Source of the DNA: Epiperipatus broadwayi
Taxonomy: Eukaryota > Onychophora > Udeonychophora > Euonychophora > Peripatidae
Length of the DNA: 64,000 nucleotides
NCBI GenBank assembly: GCA_028023455.1
Contig: JAQFVV010006715.1
Span: 69,501-133,500, forward strand
Direction: 5' to 3'
Made by a program: the position numbers and the translations under genes. Every line of letters begins with the position of its first letter. Position 1 is the stretch's first letter. Under the pieces are notes generated by a model, which was not told the origin of the DNA, did not search any database, and saw only the letters and a program-made list of their open reading frames with translations. This document shows positions 44,293 to 58,139 of the stretch, piece after piece.

Positions 44293-44551
44293 AATGCTCG
44301 CAGTTTGGTTCCATGTCCTGCAAGACATGATTAAGAAAAGTCATACCTATTGTTCAATATAAAACTTAGTTATTTTTGTTATTAAATATAATAAGAACAA
44401 GTGTTTGTAAAAGCATTAAATGTTTTTGTTTTTTTTAGTGTTGTATGTTTATTTGACAAACATAATTTTTTTAATTGAGGAATGATCTTAATGTAAAATT
44501 TAGTGTGTTTTTAATATTGATTGTTGTTTATCCCATTAATTTTTCTTTCAT

Positions 44552-44564
44552 AAGGGGAAAGGAT
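44552..44564 (+). promoter_or_regulatory. Polypurine tract
   Basis: AAGGGGAAAGGA followed by one T lies directly before the TGTAACC start of the 3' LTR, the expected position of the plus-strand primer. Confidence 0.85.
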
Positions 44565-47019
44565 TGTAACCTTCCAGGTTGGCACTAGAAAGAAATATGG
44601 GAAGGTCACATTTGGGATAAAGATAATTAGTTGAGAAAAATGAATTGTGATATAATATAATATTCGGAATTGAATTTTTCGGGGAAAAATTAGGCCTAAA
44701 CTGTGATATCATCAATATTTAAAATTGAGTTTTAAAAAAGTAAAATCTAAACTGTGATGTGATTTGCTAATTAAAATTTGTATTTTAACAAAAATTAAAA
44801 TTTTAAATAGATATATTGATGGGTGGAGTTTTGGAACTATATGTTTAGTGGTAGATGTTTGTGTACAATAGAAAATTTACATATCATCATTGACAGATGC
44901 ATATGTGTATTATTAATTAGAATTTTTTTTTACATGTTATTTATAAATTACTGATTATAGATTGTCTTAAAATCTTAGGTTTTAAAAATGATAAAGATTA
45001 TTTGAAATAGTAAATGACATTTTAAAATTAATAATTAATGTTTAATATATTTTTTTTAATTACTATGTATAGTAAATACAAACATTATATTGTTTAAAAT
45101 TTTATAAATAATATTTCTGGCAAGCTTCCAAATTGTCATGGAAATATAGAGGGCGTGAAGAGAGAAAGCCAGGGTTTACAACTAAAAAGTAAAAAAAAAA
45201 AACTCCAAGGAAGAAGATAAAAAACTTAAAAGATTTAAAAAAAAACCTCTCTAATAGTATAACAAATATAGAGAGAAATCGCAAGGATTATAACAATACA
45301 TTTATGGGAAATTTATATTGTAAAACTGGAGTTACCTTGAAGGAATAGACTCAAAAGGGTTACATGTCTTCAAATCTCTACCAAAATTCATGATTCAAAT
45401 CTAATACCTATAAAATTGCCTGGATATCTCTAAGTTAAGTTATTACTATTATAATCTGTTTTTAATGTATATTAAAAATGAATAACATTAAGATGACAAC
45501 GTTTTGTAAGATAGAGCTATTTCAAATTTTAACTTTAGATGCTAAAATTAAACGCCTAATTTTTTTTAATTTAAGGAATTTGCTATTAATATTCGATAAA
45601 ACAAAATTTAAAATGGAAAAAGATATATATATATATATATCCAATATGATATCAAGAAGATACTTTATATTACATTACTTCACTATACCCGCGTCTGTAA
45701 CAGGATAATTTTCAATGCATGTAAATTTAATTATAAAGCTTATCACATTATTCTAAAAGAAAAAGACTATTGTCATTCTTAACAAAAATATGTTTAACAA
45801 TGGATAGACATTTTTTTTTTATCTTATAATTTACGGTATCATTAAAATTAATATATGTTTTTTTTTTTTAACTTTCAATTTTTTTTTTTTTTTAAAAATC
45901 ATTTTACATATAATAATGAGGTATAGATAAATATTTTTTTTTTTTATAATAGATGTATAAACAATTTTTGTGTGTGTGTGTGTGTTTTGTGTATCTTTTA
46001 AAAAAAATGATGAAGCAATGTAATTTCATATATATACATTATGATATGATAATGTGTTTGGTATAATCCGGAGATTATACTATAGGTGATTATATATGTT
46101 CGGATGTGTGCATGATGTTACATATTATTATTATTATTTAATTATATTTATTAAGCTGAATTTCGATAATAAGTGTTATTTAAAATTTTATAATATTTCT
46201 AAAAGATTATTAATTTTAATTATCATCAAAGTGTTATAAATAATTTAATAGAATATAATTTGGAAATTCATGATATTTACTATATAAACAAATGCACACA
46301 TTCGAAGATATATAATGCACATATTAAAAAGTAGTCAATTTTCATTTTATCACAGAAAAATGTAATGGGTGATAAAGGTATCAATAATATTTTTTTAGTT
46401 ATGATTTATTTTTGATTTTATTTTTTATATAATAAATATTTTATTGAATCAACAGCTTATAGAAATTCTTTGATTATATACGTTCGATTCTTCATTTCTA
46501 CACACACATCTAATTATCATAGTATAGTTATAGAAGATATGGGTTGTCAAAATAATTCTAGTTTAGTTAAACTTGTTTGGTGGGAATAAATTTCAGTATT
46601 ATAATACCAATAACACATTTTACTTTGCTTGGAATAGATAGTGATATGGATAGAAAAGTACCCGGTCCTAATGATTATCTATTCTATGTTAAATATGAAC
46701 TTCTATTAAAAGAACATTTTTATGATTGTGCAATAGTTTTAGTATTGAACAGATACCCTGAATATAATTAAATTAATTTTATAATATTATTGTCTATAGA
46801 TGTTTGTATTATTCTATTGGCCTCATATATAAAGACCATACCCTATAACCTCAACTGAGCTAAGCCATAGGGTAATTTCAGTATAAAATCTTTTAAATAA
46901 ATTTAAATGTAATTTATAATTATAAATTTTATTCTATTTTGCATAGAATTGGCACCTGGGCAATAATAAATATAGTGAAGTAGATAAGTGAAGAGGATGG
47001 AGGTTATAGAAGAGGGTTT

Positions 47020-47021
<2 letters not shown>
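44565..47021 (+). repeat. 3' LTR of the long LTR element
   Basis: About 2.46 kb and near-identical to 38088-40589. It starts TGTAACC and ends GGGTTTCA, then a long TA tract follows. It has a TG microsatellite expansion near 45970 and lacks the extra TA block of the 5' copy. Confidence 0.92.

Positions 47022-47111
<90 letters not shown>
47022..47111. repeat. TA microsatellite between LTR and satellite
   Basis: About 88 bases of pure TA join the 3' LTR to the satellite array. Confidence 0.97.
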
Positions 47112-47115
<4 letters not shown>

Positions 47116-47766
47116 AAAAGTGCATCCAAAACCGCCAACAAGTGTAAGTTTGTTTTACATAAACAAAAAGGTCGTTACACCTCTTTCATTTGCTCACTCC
47201 CAGATCAGCTGATTTCAAGCGGTTTGCTATCCTCAGTGGGAGTGAGTATAGAAACTAGATCTAAACACTGCCTCAAGTGTTTATGCAAAACGTTTCTATC
47301 AGATTGCAAGCGTGATTTTCAGACCGGAAAAGTCTCAAACCCAGCCTGCAAGCTAGATATTTATATGGGTCTGATCTCAGTTCAGAATCACCATATAATC
47401 AAAGTCCTGCAAATATATCATTGCAAGAAAACTCTAAAGGTACATTATGAAAAAAAAATCAAGTTAATCACGTAACCGCTATCACTTGTTATTTATGTCC
47501 AAAGTGGGCTTACAAAACCGCCGAACAAGTGTAAGATTTGTTTTACATAAACGAAAAAGTCAGAAATTAACTACCCTTCATTTGCTACTCCCAGATCAGC
47601 TGATTTCAAGCTGGTTTGCTATCCTCAGTGGGAGTAGAGTATAGAAACTAGATCTAAACACTGACTCTCAAGTGTTTATCAAAACGTTTCTATCAGATTG
47701 CAAGCGTGAATTTTTCAGACGGAAAAGTCTTCAAACCCAGCCTAGCAAGCTAGATATTTATATGGG
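47112..47766 (-). repeat. Satellite units in inverted orientation
   Basis: About one and two-thirds units of the 417-bp satellite in the opposite orientation to the main array. They carry many single-base losses and gains relative to the consensus, more than the central units. The inversion point is near 47767, where CTAGCAAGCTAGATA faces TATCTAGCTTGCTAG across an 11-base spacer. Confidence 0.88.
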
Positions 47767-47771
47767 TTATC

Positions 47772-50700
47772 TAGCTTGCTAGGCTGGGTTTGAAGACTTT
47801 TCCGGTCTGAAAAATTCAGCTTGCAATCTGATAGAAACGTTTTGCATAAACACTTGAGAGTCAGTGTTTAGATCTAGTTTCTATACTCTATCTCCCACTG
47901 AGGATAGCAAACCAGCTTGAAATCAGCTGATCTGGGAGTGAGCAAATGAAGAGGTAGTTAATTTCTGACTCTTTTTCGTTTATGTAAAACAAATCTTACA
48001 CTTGTTCGGCGGTTTTGGTATAGCACATCTTTGGACATAAATAACAAGTGATAGCAGGTTACGTGATTAACTTGTATTTGTTTTTTCATAAATGTACCTT
48101 TAGAGTTTTCTTGCAATGATATATATTGCAGAGACTTTGATTATATGGTGATTCTGAACTGAGATCAGACCCATATAAATATCTAGCTTGCTAGGCTGGG
48201 TTTGAAGATCGGAAGAGCGTCGTGTAAATTCACGCTTGCAATCTGATAGAAACGTTTTGCATAAACACTTGAGAGTCAGTGTTTAGATCTAGTTTCTATA
48301 CTCTATCTCCCACTGAGGATAGCAAACCAGCTTGAAATCAGCTGATCTGGGAGTGAGCAAATGAAAGAGGTAGTTAATTTCTGACTCTTTTTCCGATATG
48401 TAAAACAAATCTTACACTTGTTCGGCGGTTTTGGTATAGCGCCATCTTTTGGACATAAATAACAAGTGATAGCAGGTTACGTGATTAACTTGTATTTGTT
48501 TTTTCATAAATGTACCTTTAGAGTTTTCTTGCAATGATATATATTGCACAGACTTTGAGTATATGGTGATTCTGAACTGAGATCAGACCCATATAAATAT
48601 CTAGCTTGCTAGGCTGGGTTTGAAGACTTTTCCGGTCTGAAAAATTCACGCTTGCAATCTGATAGAAACGGTTTGCATAAACACTTGAGAGTCAGTGTTT
48701 AGATCTAGTTTCTATACTCTATCTCCCACTGAGGATAGCAAACCAGCTTGAAATCAGCTGATCTGGGAGTGAGCAAATGAAAGAGGTAGTTAATTTCTGA
48801 CTCTTTTTTCGTTTATGTAAAACAAATCTTACACTTGTTCGGCGGTTTTGGTATAGCGCCATCTTTTGGACATAAATAACAAGTGATAGCAGGTTACGTG
48901 ATTAACTTGTATTTGTTTTTTCATAAAAGTACCTTTAGAGTTTTCTTGTAATGATATATATTGCAGAGACTTTGATTATATGGTGATTCTGAACTGAGAT
49001 CAGACCCATATAAATATCTAGCTTGCTAGGCTGGGTTTGAAGACTTTTCCGGTCTGAAAAATTCACGCTTGCAATCTGATAGAAACGTTTTGCATAAACA
49101 CTTGAGAGTCAGTGTTTAGATCTAGTTTCTATACTCTATCTCCCACTGAGGATAGCAAACCAGCTTGAAATCAGCTGATCTCGGAGTGAGCAAATGAAAG
49201 AGGTAGTTAATTTCTGACTCTTTTTTCGTTTATGTAAAACAAATCTTACACTTGTTCGGCGGTTTTGGTATAGCACCATCTTTTGGACATAAATAACAAG
49301 TGATAGCAGGTTACGTGATTAACTTGTATTTGTTTTTTCATAAATGTACCTTTAGAGTTTTCTTGCAATGATATATATTGCAGAGACTTTGATTATATGG
49401 TGATTCTGAACTGAGATCAGACCCATATAAATATCTAGCTTGCTAGGCTGGGTTTGAAGACTTTTCCGGTCTGAAAAATTCACGCTTGCAATCTGATAGA
49501 AACGTTTTGCATAAACACTTGAGAGTCAGTGTTTAGATCTAGTTTCTATACTCTATCTCCCACTGAGGATAGCAAACCAGCTTGAAATCAGCTGATCTGG
49601 GAGTGAGCAAATGAAAGAGGTAGTTAATTTCTGACTCTTTTTTCGTTTATGTAAAACAAATCTTACACTTGTTTGGCGGTTTTGGTATAGCGCCATCTTT
49701 TGGACATAAATAACAAGTGATAGCAGGTTACGTGATTAACTTGTATTTGTTTTTTCATAAATGTACCTTTAGAGTTTTCTTGCAATGATATATATTGCAG
49801 AGACTTTGATTATATGGTGATTCTGAACTGAGATCAGACCCATATAAATATCTAGCTTGCTAGGCTGGGTTTGAAGATCTTTCCGGTCTGAAAAATTCAC
49901 GCTTGCAATCTGATAGAAACGTTTTGCATAAACACTTGAGAGTCAGTGTTTAGATCTAGTTTCTATACTCTATCTCCCACTGAGGATAGCAAACCAGCTT
50001 GAAATCAGCTGATCTGGGAGTGAGCAAATGAAAGAGGTAGTTAATTTCTGACTCTTTTTTCGTTTATGTAAAACAAATCTTACACTTGTTCGGCGGTTTT
50101 GGTATAGCACCATCTTTTGGACATAAATAACAAGTGATAGCAGGTTACGTGATTAACTTGTATTTGTTTTTTCATAAATGTACCTTTAGAGTTTTCTTGC
50201 AATGATATATATTGCAGAGACTTTGATTATATGGTGATTCTGAACTGAGATCAGACCCATATAAATATCTAGCTTGCTAGGCTGGGTTTGAAGACTTTTC
50301 CGGTCTGAAAAATTCACGCTTGCAATCTGATAGAAACGTTTTGCATAAACACTTGAGAGTCAGTGTTTAGATCTAGTTTCCATACTCTATCTCCCACTGA
50401 GGATAGCAAACCAGCTTGAAATCAGCTGATCTGGGAGTGAGCAAATGAAAGAGGTAGTTAATTTCTGACTCTTTTTTCGTTTATGTAAAACAAATCTTAC
50501 ACTTGTTTGGCGGTTTTGGTATAGCGCCATCTTTTGGACATAAATAACAAGTGATAGCAGGTTACGTGATTAACTTGTATTTGTTTTTTCATAAATGTAC
50601 CTTTTAGAGTTTTCTTGCAATGATATATATTGCAGAGACTTTGATTATATGGTGATTCTGAACTGAGATCAGACCCATATAAATATCTAGCTTGCTAGGC

Positions 50701-51836
50701 TGGGTTTGAAGACTTTTCCGGTCTGAAAAATTCACGCTTGCAATCTGATAGAAACGTTTTGCATAAACACTTGAGAGTCAGTGTTTAGATCTAGTTTCTA
50801 TACTCTATCTCCCACTGAGGATAGCAAACCAGCTTGAAATCAGCTGATCTGGGAGTGAGCAAATGAAAGAGGTAGTTAATTTCTGACTCTTTTTTCGTTT
50901 ATGTAAAACAAATCTTACACTTGTTCGGCGGTTTTGGTATAGCGATCTCATCTTTTGGACATAAATAACAAGTGATAGCAGGTTACGTGATTAACTTGTA
51001 TTTGTTTTTTCATAAATGTACCTTTAGAGTTTTCTTGCAATGATATATATTGCAGAGACTTTGATTATATGGTGATTCTGAACTGAGATCAGACCCATAT
51101 AAATATCTAGCTTGCTAGGTGGTTTGAAGACTTTCGGTCTGAAAATTCACCTTGCAATCTGATAGAAACGTTTTGCATAAACACTTGAGAGTCAGTGTTT
51201 AGATCTAGTTTCTATACTCTATCTCCCACTGAGGATAGCAAACCAGCTTGAAATCAGCTGATCTGGGAGTGAGCAAATGAAAGAGGTAGTTAATTTCTGA
51301 CTCTTTTTTCGTTTATGTAAAACAAATCTTACACTTGTTCGGCGGTTTTGGTATAGCGCCATCTTTTGGACATAAATAACAAGTGATAGCAGGTTACGTG
51401 ATTAACTTGTATTTGTTTTTTCATAAATGTACCTTTAGAGTTTTCTTGCAATGATATATATTGCAGAGACTTTGATTATATGGTGATTCTGAACTGAGAT
51501 CAGACCCATATAAATATCTAGCTTGCTAGGCTGGGTTTGAAGACTTTTCCGGTCTGAAAAATTCACGCTTGCAATCTGATAGAAACGTTTTGCATAAACA
51601 CTTGAGAGTCAGTGTTTAGATCTAGTTTCTATACTCTATCTCCCACTGAGGATAGCAAACCAGCTTGAAATCAGCTGATCTGGGAGTGAGCAAATGAAAG
51701 AGGTAGTTAATTTCTGACTCTTTTTTCGTTTATGTAAAACAAATCTTACACTTGTTCAGCGGTTTTGGTATAGCGCCATCTTTTGGACATAAATAACAAG
51801 TGATAGCAGGTTACGTGATTAAGTTGTATTTGTTTT
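47772..51836 (+). repeat. 417-bp satellite array, about ten units
   Basis: The marker CTAGCTTGCTAGG occurs at 47771, 48183, 48601, 49018, 49435, 49852, 50269, 50687, 51107 and 51518, giving a period of 411-420 and a mode of 417. Units are nearly identical, which implies recent amplification or homogenisation. The unit is less AT-rich than its surroundings, has no long open frame, and contains a TGCAATGATATATATTGCA palindrome. The array ends by merging into TA repeats at 51837. Diverged relatives lie at 58140-58990. Confidence 0.95.
48206..48226 (+). other. Illumina adapter sequence in the assembly
   Basis: AGATCGGAAGAGCGTCGTG plus TA replaces the CTTTTCCGGTCTGAA-type sequence found here in the other satellite units. 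It matches the start of the standard Illumina TruSeq read-through adapter. It is technical, not biological. Confidence 0.93.
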
Positions 51837-53879
<2,043 letters not shown>

Positions 53880-53900
<21 letters not shown>

Positions 53901-54726
53901 TCAAGTGTAAAGAACTACAAAAACTACACAATATATATAATATTAAAAACTACCCACAAATCGATTCACTTCCCATCCACCCTTAATATTAAAAGAACTC
54001 TTAAATAAGTTAATTGCTGCAGAATAATAAATTTTCAATAATAAAGACTCTTTAATTCTTCTTTTGATTTCATTTCTCTCAAAGAAGACAACCTTAGGTT
54101 CATCAAAATCAATAGTGTGGCCTGTACCCTTTTCATGGACATACAAAGCAGAACTAAGATATTTATTTTCAACTCTACTTTTATGAACCTTTATTTTTTC
54201 ATTTAAACTCAAACTACTCTGATCTATGTAAACCTTCTTACAAAATAAACAAGGAATAAAATATATTGCAACAGGAATAGTCTTTCTATCAAAAACTTCT
54301 TTTGTATTATTTAATAAATTATTCAATGTAACACCCCTTTTCCAAGCAATTTTCTTATTTCCAAACAATTTACTATTTCTACACACAATTTTATAAGAAG
54401 ACAATTTAAATGGCAAAGAAATAAAATCATATTTTTCTTTAACCTTTACATCCTTACAAATATTACTATTAATTAAAATACTTTTAACAAATTTATCAGA
54501 GTATCCAACACTCAAGTAATCTTTATAAAATTGATATTTCTGAAACACAGCTACCACACTAGAATTATTTAATTTAATATTCCTATGACAATAATTCCTT
54601 AAAGCAGCTACTTTATGAGATACAGACTGATAGCTATCAGGTTTAATTATAGATTTTAATTCTTTACTTTTAACTATATATATATATATATATATATAAA
54701 TAATAGTTAAATATATATATATATAG

Positions 54727-54760
<34 letters not shown>

Positions 54761-54960
54761 CTACAACCATTAAATGTCTGTATTTTTAAATCATATTATA
54801 ATAATTGAAATGAATATAGTTAACACAGTATTCAAAATTAAATAATATATTCTTTACCAGAAGTACTTTCAATTGTTTCACTGACAAACTTTATCAATTA
54901 ACAGCTGATAAAGATTGTCAGTGAAAGGTAAAGAATATATTATTTAATTTTGAATACTGT
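53880..54960 (-). mobile_element. Penelope-like element, family C
   Basis: Minus-strand PLE, 5' truncated, with the coding part at 53943-54680 and a 3' tail that begins GAAGTCTGCTTGTAGCAGG (minus strand, near 53900). Upstream, two TA-rich hairpins and a 36-bp palindrome (54819-54960) replace the rest of the reverse transcriptase. It differs in sequence from families A and B and has the longest surviving open frame of the three. Confidence 0.82.
53943..54680 (-). pseudogene. Penelope family C RT end and GIY-YIG
   Basis: The open frame continues about 245 codons after a TA-derived leader. It starts in the post-catalytic part of the reverse transcriptase: SHKVAALRNYCHRN corresponds to the PLE block with HR and ALR. 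The middle has CRNSKLFGNKKIAWKRG. The endonuclease follows: IYFIPCLFCKKVYIDQSS gives the cysteine pair and a YIDQ in place of the usual YIGQ, then KVHKSRVENKYLSSALYVHE, the histidine/serine block, and TGHTIDFDEPKV. The C-terminus is RRIKESLLLKIY. It lacks the YxDD active site because of 5' truncation, so it cannot be active alone. The YIG-to-YID change may also impair cleavage. Confidence 0.85.
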
Positions 54961-54990
54961 TATATATATATATATATATATATATATGAT

Positions 54991-55031
<41 letters not shown>

Positions 55032-55033
55032 CA
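54676..55033. repeat. TA tracts and palindromes
   Basis: Three TA-rich blocks occur. Arms of 36 bases starting at about 54823 (CAGTATTCAAAATTAAATAA) and their reverse complement ending at 54960 enclose a GATAAAG-containing loop. Next, TGATCCA (54987) and TGGATCA (55033) are arms around a pure TA core. Confidence 0.88.
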
Positions 55034-56500
55034 TTTATCTGTATCCTTGCATTCATCATTTATTACTTGAATCGCTATTATTTGCTATTTTGTGAGTCAT
55101 ATAATTCTTTATTTGAATCTAATGTTTAAATTCAAACCCCTTGGTTAATGTTGCTTTGAATATTATTACAACTCAAATCATTAATATTTTTGAATGGTTA
55201 TAGTTTATAGAAGTTATTAATTACATCATTAAAATATATCTTGTTTCAAGTCTTTAACTCTCCCTGTTCTCATTTCTGGTCCTGGAGTAATGAAAAGCTT
55301 GTTAGTATCATAAAAAGCATTGTCCATATAGTCATAGGTTGATATTTGATATTGTTCCTGACTTATGTATCTTGTACACACTAGATGTATATATGTTTGC
55401 TTATATTCATAATCTTGTTGAATGAACACACGATTTTGACTGGTACAATACTAGATTGATGTACTTTCACTTGGGTTCCAGATCTTGTTGAATGAACACA
55501 CAACATTGACCAGTATACACATACCTAAGTGATGATATAAATGTTTTTGGGAGGCTTGGCTGCTTAATCAAGAAACTTGAATTACTTTCCAGAGCTCTGA
55601 ACTGAATACATGCTGATACACAATAGTTTACTATAGATATGTGATTTAAAATTTTGCTATATATATATGTAATTTGAATTTTATATTGATTATTTAAAAT
55701 CAAATATTGTGTTTTTCAACCATTAATAAAATATTGGATGTAACATTAGTGATTTAAAAATGAACACCATGTTTTACAACCATAAATGTAAAGTTTGTTT
55801 AGAATTAATTTTGACTTTATAAATTGTTTTACATTCATAAGTATAAAATTAATTTATTTGTTGTAACACCTTGTTTTATAACCATAAATGTGAATGTTCA
55901 TTTGGAATGAATTAGCTTAAAATTAAAGCCCATCTGCTACAACCATATGTTTTAAGTCTTGAATTTATAATAGCACACACTTTATGTTTTATTTTTTGTA
56001 CATATCTTGTTTATTGTAACTATTTAGTACAACGGGCTTGCTGAATGACAATTATATCATTAATCTTGAAAGCATGGTACCCTTGTTATGAATTAAATAA
56101 TCAGTCATCTCTATAAATTTTGTAATCAATTTTAAAAAATATCCTAATGATACCTCTTGGCAACAAACTTTGCTTGATATGAGATTCAGATGAAGAATAA
56201 CAGAAGGGGAAATGACAATATTTAAAAAAAAGAATGATATATTGGATGTTTGAAATAATGAATTTAAAATTTAGTCTATTTCAGGAGTGAGGGAGTGACT
56301 AATATTGGATAATCCAGAAACAAAGAATTGGTAAATCATGTTTCATTGTTAATAAAGATAAAATGTAAAAGTCAATTAATCAAAGAAATGTAAAAATAAT
56401 TGAAAGACAAACTCCAGTTAAGATAAAATAAAACAATGAGAGAGTTCCGATATAAAAGTTGCATCTTGGTAATTGTTTTTTCAGTGGGAATTGCTATTAG
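55034..56500. other. AT-rich stretch with short duplications
   Basis: ATCTTGTTGAATGAACACAC occurs at about 55424 and again at about 55482. A loose repeat built on CACC, then TTTTACAACCATAAATGT, recurs two to three times at 55700-55950. No gene was recognised. Confidence 0.5.
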
Positions 56501-56509
56501 TGTTAGTGA

Positions 56510-56797
56510 TATACAGTTCACATTGGTATTAGTCTGGAGTTCAGGTTCTTTCTAAAGAATGCAGAATATTCAAAAATTGTAAATGCAGTAGTAAGCCAGT
56601 CAACTAGTGCTTCTGGAAACATTAATGCAGAAACTGCAGAAGCCATAAAAGTGCCCAACAGGGATTCATGCTCCATGCCCTCAGCCAACAATTATCCTGC
56701 CTCAATCTATACCTTGAACAAATGTGGATATGTTGAAGTAGAAGGTGCCACAGACACTTTTTCTCTTTCTGTCCCACTATTTGACAGAACACTATAA
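56510..56797 (+). CDS. Unassigned open frame in GC-richer block
   Basis: A 95-codon frame without a starting ATG, bounded by a TGA just before and a TAA at the end. It reads YSKIVNAVVSQSTSASGNIN, then AETAEAIKVPNRDSCSMPS and YVEVEGATDTFSLSVPLFD. The amino-acid mix and local GC content (about 40% by eye) are far from random AT-rich sequence. An acceptor-like AATTGTTTTTTCAG lies 25 bases upstream but is not in frame, because stops intervene. It could be a terminal exon, an expressed transposon fragment or a decayed gene. A small frame at 57177-57305 (43 codons, MMDPETKFELIM start) and another at 57447-57595 lie downstream in similar sequence. No domain is recognised. Confidence 0.35.
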   Translation, partial: YTVHIGISLEFRFFLKNAEYSKIVNAVVSQSTSASGNINAETAEAIKVPNRDSCSMPSANNYPASIYTLNKCGYVEVEGATDTFSLSVPLFDRTL

Positions 56798-57675
56798 GAA
56801 AAGTCATGGAACCATTCATGGAACCAAAAAGACAACTGGTTGGAAATTGACAATCATGAAGACCTAGGTAAAAATACTTTAAATAACTTTAATACATTTT
56901 GATCAATTCCTATAGACACTTTATTTTAACTGAAATGAACTTTAATTAATGAAGGACTATAAAATTTAGCTTGACTAAATATCACATGATCACATTTCCT
57001 AAATACTTATGTTTCTATATGTAAATTTCAATATTATTAATGTTATATTACAAATGTGTGTGATTGAATAAATTTTGATGTTTGCTTAATTGTTATTTTG
57101 TCTATTTTCTCTCTTTCTAGTGTCACTGCAATATCAGTAAATTAGAATAGAGTTATTTTTTTCTTTTAAGTAAATATGATGGACCCTGAGACAAAGTTTG
57201 AGCTAATCATGGGGTATTGCAAATGCTGGATTGTCTGCCTATTGTCTGCTGACCATATAACTTATAGTTGGCTGGTGCCTAGGGTTGATCCTCACCACAA
57301 ATAAAATGTTTGGATGGCAGGTGTATGAATCTAAGAGTTGACAAGTGTTTTATCCTGTAAATGTAATTGTAGGTTATGCTTTGCATAGCCTCAATATGGA
57401 TATAGGTACCACTGAAGATTTATGCTATCAATAGGATTTTATTTCTTTGCTAGAAGGGCCAATCCATTCTCATAGTGTTAAAAGAGTATGTTTAAAAGTA
57501 TTTAAACATAGTAAGAATACACGCCTACACTATCTTTTCAGACCTGGTTCAATATATAGATATATGTTAAATATTTCATATTGGTTATTATATAATCAAT
57601 ATATTATATATCATAAATATTATAAAATTTCATGCATAATCTTGAATTGAATAATAGAAGATTACATTTACTTAC

Positions 57676-57718
57676 TGCATTTACCTTCGGGAATAATTTC
57701 CTTTTCACCCTTTGTACT
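57676..57718 (-). CDS. Possible micro-exon of a minus-strand gene
   Basis: On the minus strand TTATTCATTACAG precedes AGTACAAAGGGTGAAAAGG, and the segment ends either at GAAG|GTAAAT (34 bases) or at TGCA|GTAAGT (43 bases). The reading STKGEKEIIPEGKC is open. It lies on the same strand as the candidate exons at 34940 and 22532, but a segment this short could arise by chance. Confidence 0.22.
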
Positions 57719-57819
57719 CTGTAATGAATAATAATATTTGTAGATAAATAGTAGATTATAATTAAGATATTATCTGAATATTTATTCTATATATAAACTT
57801 CAAGAGCAATATATATATA

Positions 57820-58135
57820 TATATATAATTTCTGGGACTAAACCATGTATTATTTTGCATTACAATCCGATATTTCGACAGACTAGCATCCGCCACTGCC
57901 AAGGTTAACTTTTGAAAAAAAAAATTGTTAGATCTCAAACAATAACATGATTGAGTGTGAGATAAGAAATGAGATTCAACTTCAAATAGTTCAGCATTCA
58001 CAATATGAGGCTTATCAAAATGTTTATTTCCCTCTGTTTTTTTAACCTATTAATTTTAAGTTAATATTAGAAGACAGGGATAAAATGAGAGTTTTCCACA
58101 CAGCTGGAATACGTTCTACTTCATCAGCCCTATTT
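57820..58135. other. Possible Penelope end sequence
   Basis: The phrases GATATTTCGACAGACTAGC and, near 58115, CTACTTCATCAGCCC resemble the conserved end sequences that often border Penelope copies. No coding part is present, so this is tentative. Confidence 0.3.
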
Positions 58136-58139
58136 AAAC

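Larger units (their letters stand above)
38088..47021 (+). mobile_element. Long LTR retrotransposon, non-autonomous
   Basis: An 8.9-kb element with two direct LTRs of about 2.5 kb that are nearly identical (a few percent difference by eye). Each begins TGTAACC and ends TTTCA. A primer-binding site follows the 5' LTR and a polypurine tract precedes the 3' LTR, so the borders are firm. It sits in a TA microsatellite on both sides, which hides any target duplication. The 4-kb interior encodes a Gag-like coiled-coil protein and basic repeat proteins. No protease, reverse transcriptase, RNase H or integrase motif was found, so it probably depended on an autonomous relative, like the LARD class of large derivatives. 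Confidence 0.88.

Noticed and set aside
46934-47212. YIYI-type open frames across TA tracts (also at 22749-22940, 28083-28286 and 38023-38235)
   Set aside because: TA dinucleotides encode alternating tyrosine and isoleucine on both strands. These are not genes.
47110-47475. 121-codon frame in the satellite
   Set aside because: It exists only in the indel-rich inverted unit and is not open in the other units.
47772-51836. Possible CRISPR-like array
   Set aside because: Units of 417 bp are contiguous, with no short repeats and unique spacers, and the DNA is eukaryotic.
58080-58135. CTGATGA followed by GAAA on the minus strand, reminiscent of a hammerhead ribozyme core
   Set aside because: I could not pair convincing stems II and III around it. 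The satellite unit was also checked and has no CTGATGA-GAAA core.
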